DNA of 52,310 nucleotides from the NCBI GenBank assembly GCA_903930675.1, contig CAIYZJ010000097.1, forward strand, positions 1-52,310, in the 5' to 3' direction. Source of the DNA: an uncultured Hyphomicrobiales bacterium. GTDB lineage: Bacteria; Pseudomonadota; Alphaproteobacteria; Rhizobiales; Beijerinckiaceae. A model generated the notes under the pieces. It worked only from the letters and a program-made list of their open reading frames with translations, was not told where the DNA came from and made no database searches. Shown piece after piece: positions 36,533 through 45,299 of this stretch. The position numbers were made by a program, and so were the translations under genes. Within the stretch, counting starts at the first letter, position 1. The number at the start of each line of letters is the position of its first letter.

Positions 36533-37726
36533 TTATTGTTTGGCGGGTGGCGGGGAATCCATGATGCGTTTGAGATATTGGTCAAACATTGGCACCGTAA
36601 ATTCGGTGTCGCCGTGTTGGGGAGAATAGATCATACCCTTTTTGATCAGCTTCGAGCGCGTCGGTGCGACCGTTGACACCTTGTCGTTCATTTGATCTGC
36701 CACATCCCCCGACCGATGCGCTCCACTCCCGAGATCGGCAAGTGCTTTCAAGTAGCGTTTTTCGGATGGTGTACAGCGGTCGAAACGGACCTTGAAGAAG
36801 CTCTCGTCCAGAGACTGGATCGCAGCTTGGGTGGCTTTGTGGATTGTTTCGATGCCAATCGGGCTGGATTGTGCCAGATTCCATGCCTCATAACCCCATT
36901 GCTGGAGAAAATAGGGATAGCCTTGGGTCTGATTGAAGATCTCCTGCAATGCCTCTTGTGTAAATGCGATGCCTTCCAGCCGGGCAGGACCTTGAATGGC
37001 CTCGATCGCTTCGTTGAGCGGAAGCGCACCGACAGAGGGGTAATCAAACAGGCGTTCGGCATAGGACTTCGCATTACCAGCCAAACCGAGAATTTGCGGC
37101 AATCCTGCCCCGATAAGGATGAGAGGCAAGCCAAGCTGGTTGATCCGGTGAATTGACATGATCAATGCGCTGAAATCGGCAGGGCTGAGATATTGCAGTT
37201 CGTCGATGCAGATCAGCAGGGCCGTCTGCGCTTCTTTAGCCGCTTCACCCACGCAAACCAGCAAAGCAGATAAATCTGCTTCCAGATCGCCACTATCAGC
37301 AATTCCCTTTTCGGCACTGATGCTGATCCCCAAATCAACATCGCCGATGCTGAGCTTAAGTCCGTTTGCAAAACTGCGGAGGACATTGAGTGCACGTTTG
37401 GCTTTATGGCCGATATGGGCCATTGCATCGAGAGAAAACAAGACTTGTCGCAGGTGAGAAATCAGCAGTTGCGCAAGCGATTTCCCTTCCGGGGCTTCAA
37501 TCATGATGGTTTTGAAGCCAAGTGTTTTGGCAAGATCTTCGATGGACACCAACAACACGGTTTTACCAACGCCCCGTAAACCGACAATGATCAGGCTTTT
37601 TGCCGGATTGCCACGCTGAATGCGGGAAAGCGCAATTCTGGACTTTTCAAGCAACTGTTCGCGCCCGACCAATTCGGGTGGCGGAGTACCCGCACCGGGA
37701 ACAAATGGATTGGTCACAGGGTCCAT
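36533..37726 (-). CDS. Lone AAA+ ATPase with C-terminal winged helix (NPFxPGAG family, Orc1/Cdc6-like)
   Basis: 397 aa. It opens with NPFVPGAGTPPPELVGRE, a conserved entry motif of a widespread family of uncharacterised ATP-binding proteins. Walker A is GLRGVGKTV (residues 49-57), Walker B LLICIDELQYL (Asp175, Glu176), a sensor-1-like strand PLILIGAGLPQ (201-211), a candidate sensor/arginine region SYAERLFDYP, a lid region (residues ~235-300), and a C-terminal winged-helix-like domain (CTPSEKRYLKALADL … STVAPTRSKLIKKGMIYSP). Biochemical role unknown; the layout resembles Orc1/Cdc6-like and STAND-type ATPases. GC content is visibly lower than in the neighbours, and it sits where truB and rpsO are usually adjacent, so horizontal acquisition is likely. 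ATG 37726 with AAGG nine bases upstream is preferred over a TTG at 37735. Confidence 0.8.
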   Translation of the reverse strand: MDPVTNPFVPGAGTPPPELVGREQLLEKSRIALSRIQRGNPAKSLIIVGLRGVGKTVLLVSIEDLAKTLGFKTIMIEAPEGKSLAQLLISHLRQVLFSLDAMAHIGHKAKRALNVLRSFANGLKLSIGDVDLGISISAEKGIADSGDLEADLSALLVCVGEAAKEAQTALLICIDELQYLSPADFSALIMSIHRINQLGLPLILIGAGLPQILGLAGNAKSYAERLFDYPSVGALPLNEAIEAIQGPARLEGIAFTQEALQEIFNQTQGYPYFLQQWGYEAWNLAQSSPIGIETIHKATQAAIQSLDESFFKVRFDRCTPSEKRYLKALADLGSGAHRSGDVADQMNDKVSTVAPTRSKLIKKGMIYSPQHGDTEFTVPMFDQYLKRIMDSPPPAKQ

Positions 37727-37737
37727 ATCAATCAACC

Positions 37738-37772
37738 TTATCTAAAGTTACCTGATCTTACCCCAAGTTACC
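37738..37772. repeat. Four TTAYC repeats with exact 10-bp period at the AAA+ gene start
   Basis: TTATC at 37738 and TTACC at 37748, 37758 and 37768 on the plus strand (GGTAA on the coding strand). Two of the units extend to AAGTTACC (37745-37752 and 37765-37772). The array covers the AAA+ leader, including its Shine-Dalgarno. Inverted copies (GTAAC at 37830) occur further upstream. Confidence 0.7.
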
Positions 37773-37843
37773 AAAAATTCAATAAATATGGATAACTTTG
37801 CTAAACATACAAATAATCATTGTTTTTCAGTAACTTACATCAA
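37773..37843. promoter_or_regulatory. AT-rich promoter region of the AAA+ gene with a near-consensus DnaA box
   Basis: A ~70-base stretch of roughly three-quarters A+T, unlike the rest of the window. On the minus strand TTATCCATA (37795-37787) differs from the DnaA box TTATCCACA at one position. No promoter can be picked confidently in such AT-rich sequence. Confidence 0.4.
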
Positions 37844-38746
37844 TCACAAATTAAACACCCGATGCGGAACGAATTCGCCGCGTTCGACCATGCCGATGGC
37901 CAGCACGGTGCCGTCGCAGGTGGTGTAATAGGGGCCGCCCTCGGCGGGGGCGTCGCGGCCGCGCAGGATGACCGATTGGCCACGGCGGATGCGCAAAGCC
38001 TGATCGCGGCTCATCACGATGCAGTCGAGTTCGGTCAGGCCGGATTCGACGCTGCGCAAGGCATCGCTGGCCGCGCCGTCGGTTTCGAGCGCGTGAAACG
38101 GGGTCGAATCCATTTCGATAAAGGGGCCGACGCGGGTGCGGCGCAAAGCGGTGATATGGCCGTAACAGCCCAGAATCCGGCCCATATCGCGGGCAATCGC
38201 GCGGATATAGGTGCCTTTACCGCATTCGGCCTCGAATACGCTTTCATCCGCGGTCATTGAGAGCAGGCGCAAAGCGTGGATTTCGACATTGCGGGCGACC
38301 AGATCGACGGTTTCGCCGTCGCGGGCCAGATCATAGGCGCGTTCGCCCTGAATTTTGATGGCCGAGAATTGCGGCGGCACCTGTGCAATCACCCCGATAA
38401 ATTGCGGCAGAATGGCCTCGATCTCGGTCTGGACAGGTCTGTTGTCGCTGGTGGCAACCGCTTCGCCTTCGGTGTCGTCGGTATTGGTTTCAATGCCCCA
38501 GCGGACGGTGAAACGATAGGCTTTTTCGCCGTCCACCACATAGGGCACGGTTTTGGTGGCTTCGCCGAAAGCCAATGGTAAAATGCCCGAGGCCAAGGGA
38601 TCGAGTGTGCCCGCATGGCCGGCCTTTTTGGCATTGAGCAAGCGGCGCAAGGCGGCGACCGCCAGCGTGGAGGTCATGCCGACCGGCTTGTCGAGTATGA
38701 TCCAGCCATGAATATCAAGGCGATGTTTGCGCGGTGCGCTCATCAT
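37844..38746 (-). CDS. truB: tRNA pseudouridine-55 synthase TruB
   Basis: Isomerises U55 in the T-loop of tRNAs. 300 aa. The catalytic Asp49 is in GHAGTLDPLASG; KAYRFTVRWG, PPQFSAIKIQGERAYDLAR and CGKGTYIRAIARDMG are family motifs, and a PUA-like C-terminal region follows. ATG 38744-38746 (a second ATG follows directly), with GGAA upstream. Twelve bases after rbfA. The gene downstream on this strand is the AAA+ ATPase rather than rpsO. Confidence 0.96.
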   Translation of the reverse strand: MMSAPRKHRLDIHGWIILDKPVGMTSTLAVAALRRLLNAKKAGHAGTLDPLASGILPLAFGEATKTVPYVVDGEKAYRFTVRWGIETNTDDTEGEAVATSDNRPVQTEIEAILPQFIGVIAQVPPQFSAIKIQGERAYDLARDGETVDLVARNVEIHALRLLSMTADESVFEAECGKGTYIRAIARDMGRILGCYGHITALRRTRVGPFIEMDSTPFHALETDGAASDALRSVESGLTELDCIVMSRDQALRIRRGQSVILRGRDAPAEGGPYYTTCDGTVLAIGMVERGEFVPHRVFNL

Positions 38747-38758
38747 GCAATTCCGCTG

Positions 38759-39211
38759 TTAGTGCCTGTGATCCGGAAGATCGTCATGCCCGTGATCTTG
38801 ATCCTGGTCGGGTTCGTCGACCATCAGATCGCGCTGCACTTCGGGGCGGCGCAGCAATTGGTCGATTTTCGAGGCACTGTCGAGCCGGTAATCGAGCCGG
38901 AAGCGCAGATCGGGCGCGAATTTCAGATTGACCCGCTTCGCGACATTCGAGCGCAGATATTTGTGATGGCGCTTCAAAGCCTCCATCACGCCTTTTTCAA
39001 GGCTCTTGTCGTGCAGCACCAGATAGGCGGTTGCGAGTTTGAGATCGGGGCTCATCCGCACTTCGGGAATGGTGATAAAGGCGCGGGTCAGCACATCTTC
39101 GGGAATATCGCCGCGCGAAATCAGGCTGGTCAGCGCATGACGCACCAATTCTGCGACGCGCAATTGTCTTTGGGAGGGGCCAGCTTGCCCCGTGTCTTTA
39201 CGAACTGCCAT
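38759..39211 (-). CDS. rbfA: Ribosome-binding factor A
   Basis: KH-fold 30S maturation factor, 150 aa. [24 protein letters not shown] at the N-terminus, the KH-like core ([22 protein letters not shown]) and [12 protein letters not shown]. The C-terminus is an Asp/His-rich tail ([16 protein letters not shown]) that could bind metal or simply be disordered. ATG 39209-39211 chosen with AGAGG ten bases upstream. Between infB and truB as expected. Confidence 0.95.
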   Translation of the reverse strand: MAVRKDTGQAGPSQRQLRVAELVRHALTSLISRGDIPEDVLTRAFITIPEVRMSPDLKLATAYLVLHDKSLEKGVMEALKRHHKYLRSNVAKRVNLKFAPDLRFRLDYRLDSASKIDQLLRRPEVQRDLMVDEPDQDQDHGHDDLPDHRH

Positions 39212-39295
39212 GGTCTCGACCTCTGCCGGGATCGGACCGGCTGATGGAGGGAAAAACCCGCCCCACAGCAATGGGACGGGGTGGGCAACGGCCGC

Positions 39296-42022
39296 TTACA
39301 GCGACCGCCGGATTTCTTCGACGCGATAACATTCGATGATGTCGCCTTCGCGCATGTCCTGATAATTCTCGAAGGCCATACCGCATTCCTGACCCGAACC
39401 GACTTCTTTGACTTCGTCTTTGAAGCGTTTCAGGGTCGACAGCTTGCCTTCGTGGATCACCACATTGTCGCGGATCAGGCGCACGCTGGCACCGCGTTCC
39501 ACACGGCCGTCCTGAATGAGACAGCCGGCAACCTTGCCGATTTTCGACACGCCGAACACCTGCAGGATACGGGCTTCGCCCAGACGCTCTTCGCGCAGGG
39601 TCGGGGCCAGCAGGCCGGACATGGCCTTTTTGATGTCATCGACCAGATCATAGATGATGTTGTAATAGCGGATTTCGATACCGGCGCGTTCGGCCGCCTC
39701 GCGTGCTTCCTTGTTGGCGCGCACGTTGAAGCCGATCACGACAGCATGCGAGGCTTCCGCCAGCGTGATATCGCTCTCGTTGATGCCGCCGACACCGGCA
39801 TGCATCACCCGCGCCATCACTTCCTCGTTGCCCGCTTTGTCCAGCGCGCCGATGATGGCTTCGACCGAACCCTGCACGTCACCCTTGACCAGCAAGGTGA
39901 ATTCCTTGCGGCCTGCGGTTTTGAGCTGGCTCATCATATCGGCCAGAGTGCCACGCGCCGTGCCCTGACGGGCGGCGGAGCGTTCGCGCTTCTGGCGCTG
40001 GCGATAGGCGGTAATTTCACGTGCCCGCGCCTCGTTTTCGACCACCGCAACGCGGTCACCGGCTTCGGGAGCGCCGTTGAAGCCCAGAATTTCAACCGGA
40101 ACCGAAGGACCTGCTTCCGTGACCGGCGAGCCGTTTTCCGACAGAAGCGCGCGGACGCGGCCCCATTCGGACCCCGCGACAACGATATCTCCGGGATGCA
40201 GCGTACCGCGCTGGACCAGGACAGTGGCCACAGGACCGCGACCGCGATCCAGCTTGGCTTCGATCACCGTGCCTTCACCCGGACGATCCGGATTGGCCTT
40301 CAAATCCAGCACTTCGGCTTGCAGGGTGATCATTTCCAGCAATTTATCGAGATTGGTGCGTTCCTTGGCCGAAACCTCGACTTCGATGGTTTCGCCACCC
40401 ATGGATTCGACCTGCACTTCATATTGAAGCAATTCGGTACGGACCCGTTCGGGCTTGGCAGCCGGCTTGTCGATTTTGTTGATGGCCACAATCATCGGCA
40501 CGCCTGCAGCCTTGGCATGGTTGATTGCTTCGATCGTCTGCGGCATCACGCCGTCATCGGCAGCCACCACCAGAATGACGATATCGGTGACTTTCGCACC
40601 GCGTGCACGCATGGCGGTAAAGGCGGCATGGCCGGGTGTATCGATGAAGGTGATCTTGCCGCCGAGCGGCGAGACAACCTGATAGGCGCCGATATGCTGG
40701 GTAATGCCACCGGCCTCACCCGACACCACATTGGTTTTGCGCAAGGCATCGAGCAGCGAGGTTTTACCGTGATCGACGTGGCCCATGATGGTCACAACCG
40801 GCGAGCGGGTTTCCATCGTGGTGTCGGCATCGGCTTCGTCGAACAGGCCATCTTCCACATCCGATTCAGCCACGCGCTTCACGGTATGGCCGAGTTCTTC
40901 GGCCACCAGCTGGGCGGTATCGGCATCAATCACATCGGTGATTTTGACCATCTGACCCTGTTTCATCAGGAAACGGATCACATCCACGGCGCGTTCGGCC
41001 ATACGGTTGGCCAGTTCCTGAATGGTAATGGTTTCGGGAACAATGACTTCGCGGGAAATCTTTTCTTTCGGCTCGTCGGCCTGATGGCCTTTGAGTCGCT
41101 GCACGCGGCGGCGGAAGGCGGCGAGCGAACGGGTGCGTTCCTCGTCACCGCCACCGGTAGCGGCAGTCACGGTCAGACGGCCACGACGGCGGTCATCGGT
41201 GCCACGGGTGCGCTCGGGCTTGGGGGCCACAGCCGGACGGACCACACCACCGGGGCGACGCACCGGACGGGCTTCCTCTTCCTCTTCGTTGCGCAGACGG
41301 CCGGGCACGCCGGCGGCAGGCAGCGGACGACGTATCGTGGTCAGGCCGGTATCGGCCAAAGGCTTGGTGGATTGCAGACCGGCAAGCGCTGCTTTGCCTG
41401 CTGATGCATCAGAAACCGGTGCGGCATCGCCGAGCAGACGCTGGGCGGCTTCTTCCGATTTGCGGCGCAGTTCTTCTTCGCGCTTGAGACGGTCGTCTTC
41501 TTCTTTCTGTCGTGCGGCGGCGGCTTCGCGTTCGACCATTTCAACCGCTTCGCGCTCGGTACGGACCTTGGCCTCGATTTCAGCCGTGGCACGTTCCTCG
41601 ATCTCGCGCTTGCGGGCTTCGACCAGTGCATGTGTTCTGGCGTCGCGCTCGTCTTCGGTCAGGGTGCGCAGCACCACGCCGGAGCCGGAAGTCGGACGGT
41701 TGCCCTGAGACGGACGCTGCGGTGCGCCCCGCCCCGCAGGAGCTCTGGCAGCAGGCGCAGGCGCCGCCGCTTTGGCCACAGGGGCCGTTACAGGCGCTGC
41801 TACAACAGGCGCCGGAGCTTCGACCTTGGGTTCGATCTTGACCTCGGCACGTTGTTCACCGGGACCGAGAGTGCGGCGTTTCACCTTCTCGACCACAACG
41901 GCTTTCGACCGTCCGTGCGAGAAACTTTGACGCACGACCCCCGCTTCGACGGGTCGCTTGAGCGACAACGTCTTGGAAGGAGCATGTAGCGTCTTGTCGC
42001 CAGTATTTTTATCGTCGGTCAT
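39296..42022 (-). CDS. infB: Translation initiation factor IF-2
   Basis: GTPase that places fMet-tRNA on the 30S subunit. 908 aa. The long N-terminal half is charged and low-complexity: Pro/Ala-rich (residues ~65-105), then a Glu/Arg-rich coiled coil ([20 protein letters not shown]…), then the IF2 N-terminal motif ([22 protein letters not shown]). The G domain has [17 protein letters not shown] and NKIDKP; the C-terminal domains II-IV end with [19 protein letters not shown]. Belongs to the rimP-nusA-ylxR-infB operon. The ATG at 42020-42022 is 38 bases after ylxR. Confidence 0.97.
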   Translation of the reverse strand: MTDDKNTGDKTLHAPSKTLSLKRPVEAGVVRQSFSHGRSKAVVVEKVKRRTLGPGEQRAEVKIEPKVEAPAPVVAAPVTAPVAKAAAPAPAARAPAGRGAPQRPSQGNRPTSGSGVVLRTLTEDERDARTHALVEARKREIEERATAEIEAKVRTEREAVEMVEREAAAARQKEEDDRLKREEELRRKSEEAAQRLLGDAAPVSDASAGKAALAGLQSTKPLADTGLTTIRRPLPAAGVPGRLRNEEEEEARPVRRPGGVVRPAVAPKPERTRGTDDRRRGRLTVTAATGGGDEERTRSLAAFRRRVQRLKGHQADEPKEKISREVIVPETITIQELANRMAERAVDVIRFLMKQGQMVKITDVIDADTAQLVAEELGHTVKRVAESDVEDGLFDEADADTTMETRSPVVTIMGHVDHGKTSLLDALRKTNVVSGEAGGITQHIGAYQVVSPLGGKITFIDTPGHAAFTAMRARGAKVTDIVILVVAADDGVMPQTIEAINHAKAAGVPMIVAINKIDKPAAKPERVRTELLQYEVQVESMGGETIEVEVSAKERTNLDKLLEMITLQAEVLDLKANPDRPGEGTVIEAKLDRGRGPVATVLVQRGTLHPGDIVVAGSEWGRVRALLSENGSPVTEAGPSVPVEILGFNGAPEAGDRVAVVENEARAREITAYRQRQKRERSAARQGTARGTLADMMSQLKTAGRKEFTLLVKGDVQGSVEAIIGALDKAGNEEVMARVMHAGVGGINESDITLAEASHAVVIGFNVRANKEAREAAERAGIEIRYYNIIYDLVDDIKKAMSGLLAPTLREERLGEARILQVFGVSKIGKVAGCLIQDGRVERGASVRLIRDNVVIHEGKLSTLKRFKDEVKEVGSGQECGMAFENYQDMREGDIIECYRVEEIRRSL

Positions 42023-42060
42023 TCCGCGCGCGTCCTTGCGGTTCGTTCAGTCATGAATGG

Positions 42061-42729
42061 TCAGTTTAGTATCGAATTTTTCAGGTCTGATATGGGTTCT
42101 TCAGCCCTGTAATGGTCCAAAAGGCCTAGCCGTGCAAGCGAAGCACGGGCTGCCGGCCCTTCTGTCAGTGCAGCATGTATCACATGTGACCGGCCTAATG
42201 CCAAACCCAAATCGGATGAATCGAGTCCGAATAGCCGTTGAATGGGTTTTTTAAGGTCGGCAGAGGCATAATCGAGCTGGCTTTCCAGTTTACGACGGCC
42301 CGATTCAGATCCGTCCTGCGCTTCGACCAGCCCGATCACGATCCCTTCGCGGATCGCTGCTTCGACACGGGTATAGCCGTAAACGACCAGACCCGCTTTG
42401 TTGGCGAGGCTGAGTGATTCGCGTGCCCGTTGCCGCAACAGATCCTCGACCTCGGCATCCAGCGAGCTGGACACCTTGACCTCGGCCTTCAACGCTTTGG
42501 CGAACAGACCCTTTTTGACTGCCTGCACCAGCATGGCACGGCGTGGCGTAACCCACGCCCCGCGTCCGGGCAGATTGCCTTTCAGGTCGGGCACCACGGA
42601 ACCGTCCGGTGCCCGCACAAACCGCATCAGGTCCGCAGGCGGGTGTGACACACGCGTGACGATGCAGCGGCGTTCCGAACCGCTTTCCTCATCGTCGATA
42701 TGCTTGGTGGCCGCAAAAGCCCCTGGCAT
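42061..42729 (-). CDS. ylxR: YlxR-family RNA-binding protein (DUF448)
   Basis: 222 aa. The N-terminal YlxR domain has the motif ERRCIVTRVSHPPADLMRFVRAPDGSVVPD and LPGRGAWVTPRR (residues ~20-75), a small nucleic-acid-binding fold. The C-terminal half (LSLANKAGLVVYGYTRVEAAI) resembles the L7Ae/YlxQ fold, so the protein combines YlxR and YlxQ, as commonly seen in Alphaproteobacteria. Role in RNA metabolism or transcription, not precisely known. Start ATG 42727-42729 with GAGGG upstream. Located between nusA and infB. Confidence 0.9.
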   Translation of the reverse strand: MPGAFAATKHIDDEESGSERRCIVTRVSHPPADLMRFVRAPDGSVVPDLKGNLPGRGAWVTPRRAMLVQAVKKGLFAKALKAEVKVSSSLDAEVEDLLRQRARESLSLANKAGLVVYGYTRVEAAIREGIVIGLVEAQDGSESGRRKLESQLDYASADLKKPIQRLFGLDSSDLGLALGRSHVIHAALTEGPAARASLARLGLLDHYRAEEPISDLKNSILN

Positions 42730-42771
42730 GGCGTATGGTTCCCTCAGTGCAAACAAGGACGGTCCCGATTG

Positions 42772-44355
42772 TTAGTGTTCTGCAACCGCTTCCGCTTCGG
42801 CAGCCACGGGGGCTTCGATCCATCCGGCTTTGATGCGGGCATCCATGATGATGGATTCGGCATCTTCGCGGGACAGTTCGAAACCATCCAGGAAACCGGA
42901 ATGGCGGACTGTTTCATTGTTCTGGCGTTCGCTCCAGCCGACCAGATCGTCGGTGGCGCAACCGGCCAGATCCTCGACGCTTTTTACATCGTTCTCGCCC
43001 AGTGCAACCAGCATCGCGGTGGTGACACCGGCAACCGATTTCAGCGCGTCCTCGACGCCCAAAGCACTACGCTTGGCGTCGAATTCGGCTTCGATCGCGC
43101 CCAGATGGTCATTGGCACGACGCTGGATTTCCTGCGCGGTGTCCTCGTCGAAACCTTCGATCGAAGCGAGTTCTTCAATCGCCACGAAAGCCAGTTCTTC
43201 GACCGAACGGAAGCCTTCGGAGGCCAGCAACTGGCCCACGGTTTCGTCCACATCCAGCGCATTCATGAACACGGTGGTGCGTTCGAGGAATTCCTTCTGG
43301 CGACGCTCGGATTCTTCGGCTTCGGTCAGAATGTCGATATCCCAGCCGGTCAGCTGCGAGGCGAGACGGACGTTCTGGCCGCGGCGGCCGATAGCGAGCG
43401 ACAATTGTTCGTCCGGTACCACGACCTCGATGCGCTCGGCATCTTCGTCGAGAACCACCTTGGCCACTTCGGCAGGCTGCAAGGCATTGACGATGAAGGT
43501 GGCGACATCGGGCGACCATGGAATGATATCGATTTTTTCGCCCTGCAATTCGCCGACGACCGCCTGAACGCGCGAACCGCGCATCCCGACGCAGGCGCCG
43601 ACCGGATCAATCGAGCCATCGCGCGAAATCACGGCGATCTTGGCGCGCGAACCCGGATCACGGGCCACGGCCTTCACCTCGATGATGCCGTCATAGATTT
43701 CGGGCACTTCCTGCGTGAACAGTTTGGCCATGAATTGCGGATGCGTGCGCGACAGGAAAATCTGCGGGCCGCGCTGTTCGCGCCGGACATCGAACAGATA
43801 GGCGCGGATGCGGTCGCCGGGGCGGAACATTTCGCGCGGGATCAGATCGTCACGGCGCAACACGGCTTCGCCGCGGCCCAGATCGACAATGACATTGCCA
43901 TATTCGACGCGCTTGACCAGACCGTTGACGATGGTGCCGATGCGGTCCTTGAATTCGTCGAACTGGCGGTCACGCTCGGCTTCGCGCACTTTCTGCACGA
44001 TCACCTGCTTGGCGGACTGTGCGGCAATACGGCCGAAATCGAACGGAGGCAGCGTATCGGCAATGGTGTCGCCGGGCTGTGCGGCCGGATTTTTGCGGCG
44101 TGCGTCTTCCAGCAGTATTTCGGTGGCCGGATTCTCGATCTGCTCGACGATCAGCAAATGCCGCGAAATGTTCAATTCGCCGGTGCGCGGGTCGATGCGG
44201 GCATGCACGTCGGTTTCGGTGCCGTAGCGCGAGCGTGCGGCCTTGGCGATGGCATCTTCCATCGCAGCCAGCACGATCTGGCGGTCGATGACCTTTTCGC
44301 GGGCCACAGCATCGGCAATCTGCAACAGTTCAAGCCGGTTGGCGGACACAGCCAT
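42772..44355 (-). CDS. nusA: Transcription factor NusA
   Basis: RNA-polymerase-associated factor for pausing, termination and antitermination. 527 aa. N-terminal RNAP-binding domain, S1 domain (IGTIVNGLVKRVEYGNVIVDLGRGEAVL), KH1/KH2 (VGACVGMRGSRVQAVVGELQGEKIDIIPW; LSLAIGRRGQNVRLASQLTGWDIDI) and C-terminal acidic helix-hairpin repeats (VGQLLASEGFRSVEELAF; LVALGENDVKSVEDLAGCA). ATG 44353-44355 with AGGAG eight bases upstream; that ribosome site overlaps the end of rimP. It may act on the terminator in its own operon leader (45087-45120). Confidence 0.97.
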   Translation of the reverse strand: MAVSANRLELLQIADAVAREKVIDRQIVLAAMEDAIAKAARSRYGTETDVHARIDPRTGELNISRHLLIVEQIENPATEILLEDARRKNPAAQPGDTIADTLPPFDFGRIAAQSAKQVIVQKVREAERDRQFDEFKDRIGTIVNGLVKRVEYGNVIVDLGRGEAVLRRDDLIPREMFRPGDRIRAYLFDVRREQRGPQIFLSRTHPQFMAKLFTQEVPEIYDGIIEVKAVARDPGSRAKIAVISRDGSIDPVGACVGMRGSRVQAVVGELQGEKIDIIPWSPDVATFIVNALQPAEVAKVVLDEDAERIEVVVPDEQLSLAIGRRGQNVRLASQLTGWDIDILTEAEESERRQKEFLERTTVFMNALDVDETVGQLLASEGFRSVEELAFVAIEELASIEGFDEDTAQEIQRRANDHLGAIEAEFDAKRSALGVEDALKSVAGVTTAMLVALGENDVKSVEDLAGCATDDLVGWSERQNNETVRHSGFLDGFELSREDAESIIMDARIKAGWIEAPVAAEAEAVAEH

Positions 44356-44360
44356 AGGCG

Positions 44361-45086
44361 TCACTCCTTCGGTTTGGCAAAGCGTCCCGGACCCTTCTTG
44401 CGGGGGACGGGCTTTTTTGGGTGTGAGGGTTTGAAACGGGGGGCGACAGCCTCGACGGGGGTCTCGTCATCGGGGATGTCATCAGAAAATTCGAACTCGT
44501 CATCCCCGTCCACATACCCACCGGCTTCGCGGATGGCCTTTTCACGGCGCAGGGATTCACGGATCAGCTCGTCGGTCAGCACCAGCCAGGCGGCTTCGAT
44601 GCTGCGGATCGGGAAACGCAATTCGGGATCGTCTTCCGGCTTCAGATCGGTGCGGCGGATGATGACATCATCGCCCTCGGTGCCGGTCAGAATCCCGCGT
44701 CCGCGCTTGCGGCCCGCCATCATCTGGCGCAATTCGATCTTGGCTTCGTGGCCTGACCAGCGGTCAAAGTCGGATTTGCGGACCAGCGGACGGTCAATGC
44801 CGGGCGAGGAGATTTCAAGGTGGTAGGCGACGCCGACGGGATCATCGACATCGAGCACGGGCGACAAAGCGCGGCTGATCTTCTCGCAATCATCCACATT
44901 CATGCTGCCATCGGGCCGTTCGGCCATGATTTGCACTGTGCAGCCGTTTTGCGCCGAGACTTTGACGCGCACCAGCCGGAAGCCGATGCCTTCAATGGTC
45001 GGTTCCACCACGCGCGCCACACGGGCGGCGACGCCGGCTTCTTCAATCAGACGGGGTTCGATCGTTTGTGTCACTGCTTCAGCCAA
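44361..45086 (-). CDS. rimP: Ribosome maturation factor RimP
   Basis: 30S assembly factor. 241 aa, longer than E. coli RimP because of a Lys/Pro/Asp-rich C-terminal tail as in Hyphomicrobiales. Core motifs [30 protein letters not shown] and [20 protein letters not shown]. The start is uncertain: TTG at 45086 (used, keeps the expected N-terminal length) or GTG at 45074; neither has a Shine-Dalgarno, and the first ATG is far inside the domain. The U-run of the leader terminator ends right at the TTG. First gene of rimP-nusA-ylxR-infB. Confidence 0.9.
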   Translation of the reverse strand: MAEAVTQTIEPRLIEEAGVAARVARVVEPTIEGIGFRLVRVKVSAQNGCTVQIMAERPDGSMNVDDCEKISRALSPVLDVDDPVGVAYHLEISSPGIDRPLVRKSDFDRWSGHEAKIELRQMMAGRKRGRGILTGTEGDDVIIRRTDLKPEDDPELRFPIRSIEAAWLVLTDELIRESLRREKAIREAGGYVDGDDEFEFSDDIPDDETPVEAVAPRFKPSHPKKPVPRKKGPGRFAKPKE

Positions 45087-45120
45087 TAAAAAAGAGCGGG
45101 ACCCGGTGGGGACCCACTCT
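45087..45120 (-). terminator. Intrinsic terminator/attenuator in the rimP-nusA-infB leader
   Basis: In transcript order: AGAGTGGGTCCC, loop CACC, GGGTCCCGCTCT, then TTTTTTA. Twelve paired positions with one U-U mismatch and one G-U, followed at once by a U-run that touches the rimP start codon. It faces into the operon, so it can only act as an attenuator for rimP-nusA-ylxR-infB. Confidence 0.75.
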
Positions 45121-45127
45121 CAAAAAT

Positions 45128-45143
45128 GTGATCAGAAGATCAC
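45128..45143 (-). other. Second hairpin upstream of the rimP leader terminator
   Basis: GTGATC, four-base loop, GATCAC; six perfect pairs, seven bases before the terminator stem. Could be part of an antiterminator switch or a protein-binding site. Confidence 0.4.
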
Positions 45144-45299
45144 CCTGAGATATTTACTGCCGTCACTCTAAGCAAATTACCGAAAATTGCAAGCATTATC
45201 GCTGCAAGGCTTTTTTAACCCTAATGGCAGTTAAATGGCTCCATAAACCTTTTGGTCATCGCTTTGCAGGATGATCCGGCCTGATCAAAAGGCCGAGAC

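Noticed and set aside
36529-37853. CAAATTA at both ends of the AAA+ gene as a target-site duplication
   Set aside because: Seven A/T-rich bases recur by chance, and the right copy lies within the end of truB. No inverted ends or recombinase support an insertion boundary there.
39281-41404. 707-codon plus-strand frame antisense to infB
   Set aside because: Same artefact; the minus strand encodes unmistakable IF-2, and the His/Phe-rich composition of the frame is typical of antisense translation.
42700-44826. 708-codon open frame on the plus strand, antisense to nusA and rimP
   Set aside because: It mirrors nusA/rimP codon by codon, has no homology-like motifs and no ribosome site. High-GC genes with biased codons leave such open antisense frames.
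45210-45235. CtrA box in the DUF2336/rimP intergenic region
   Set aside because: The two TTAA elements are 12 bases apart instead of seven, so it does not fit the consensus.
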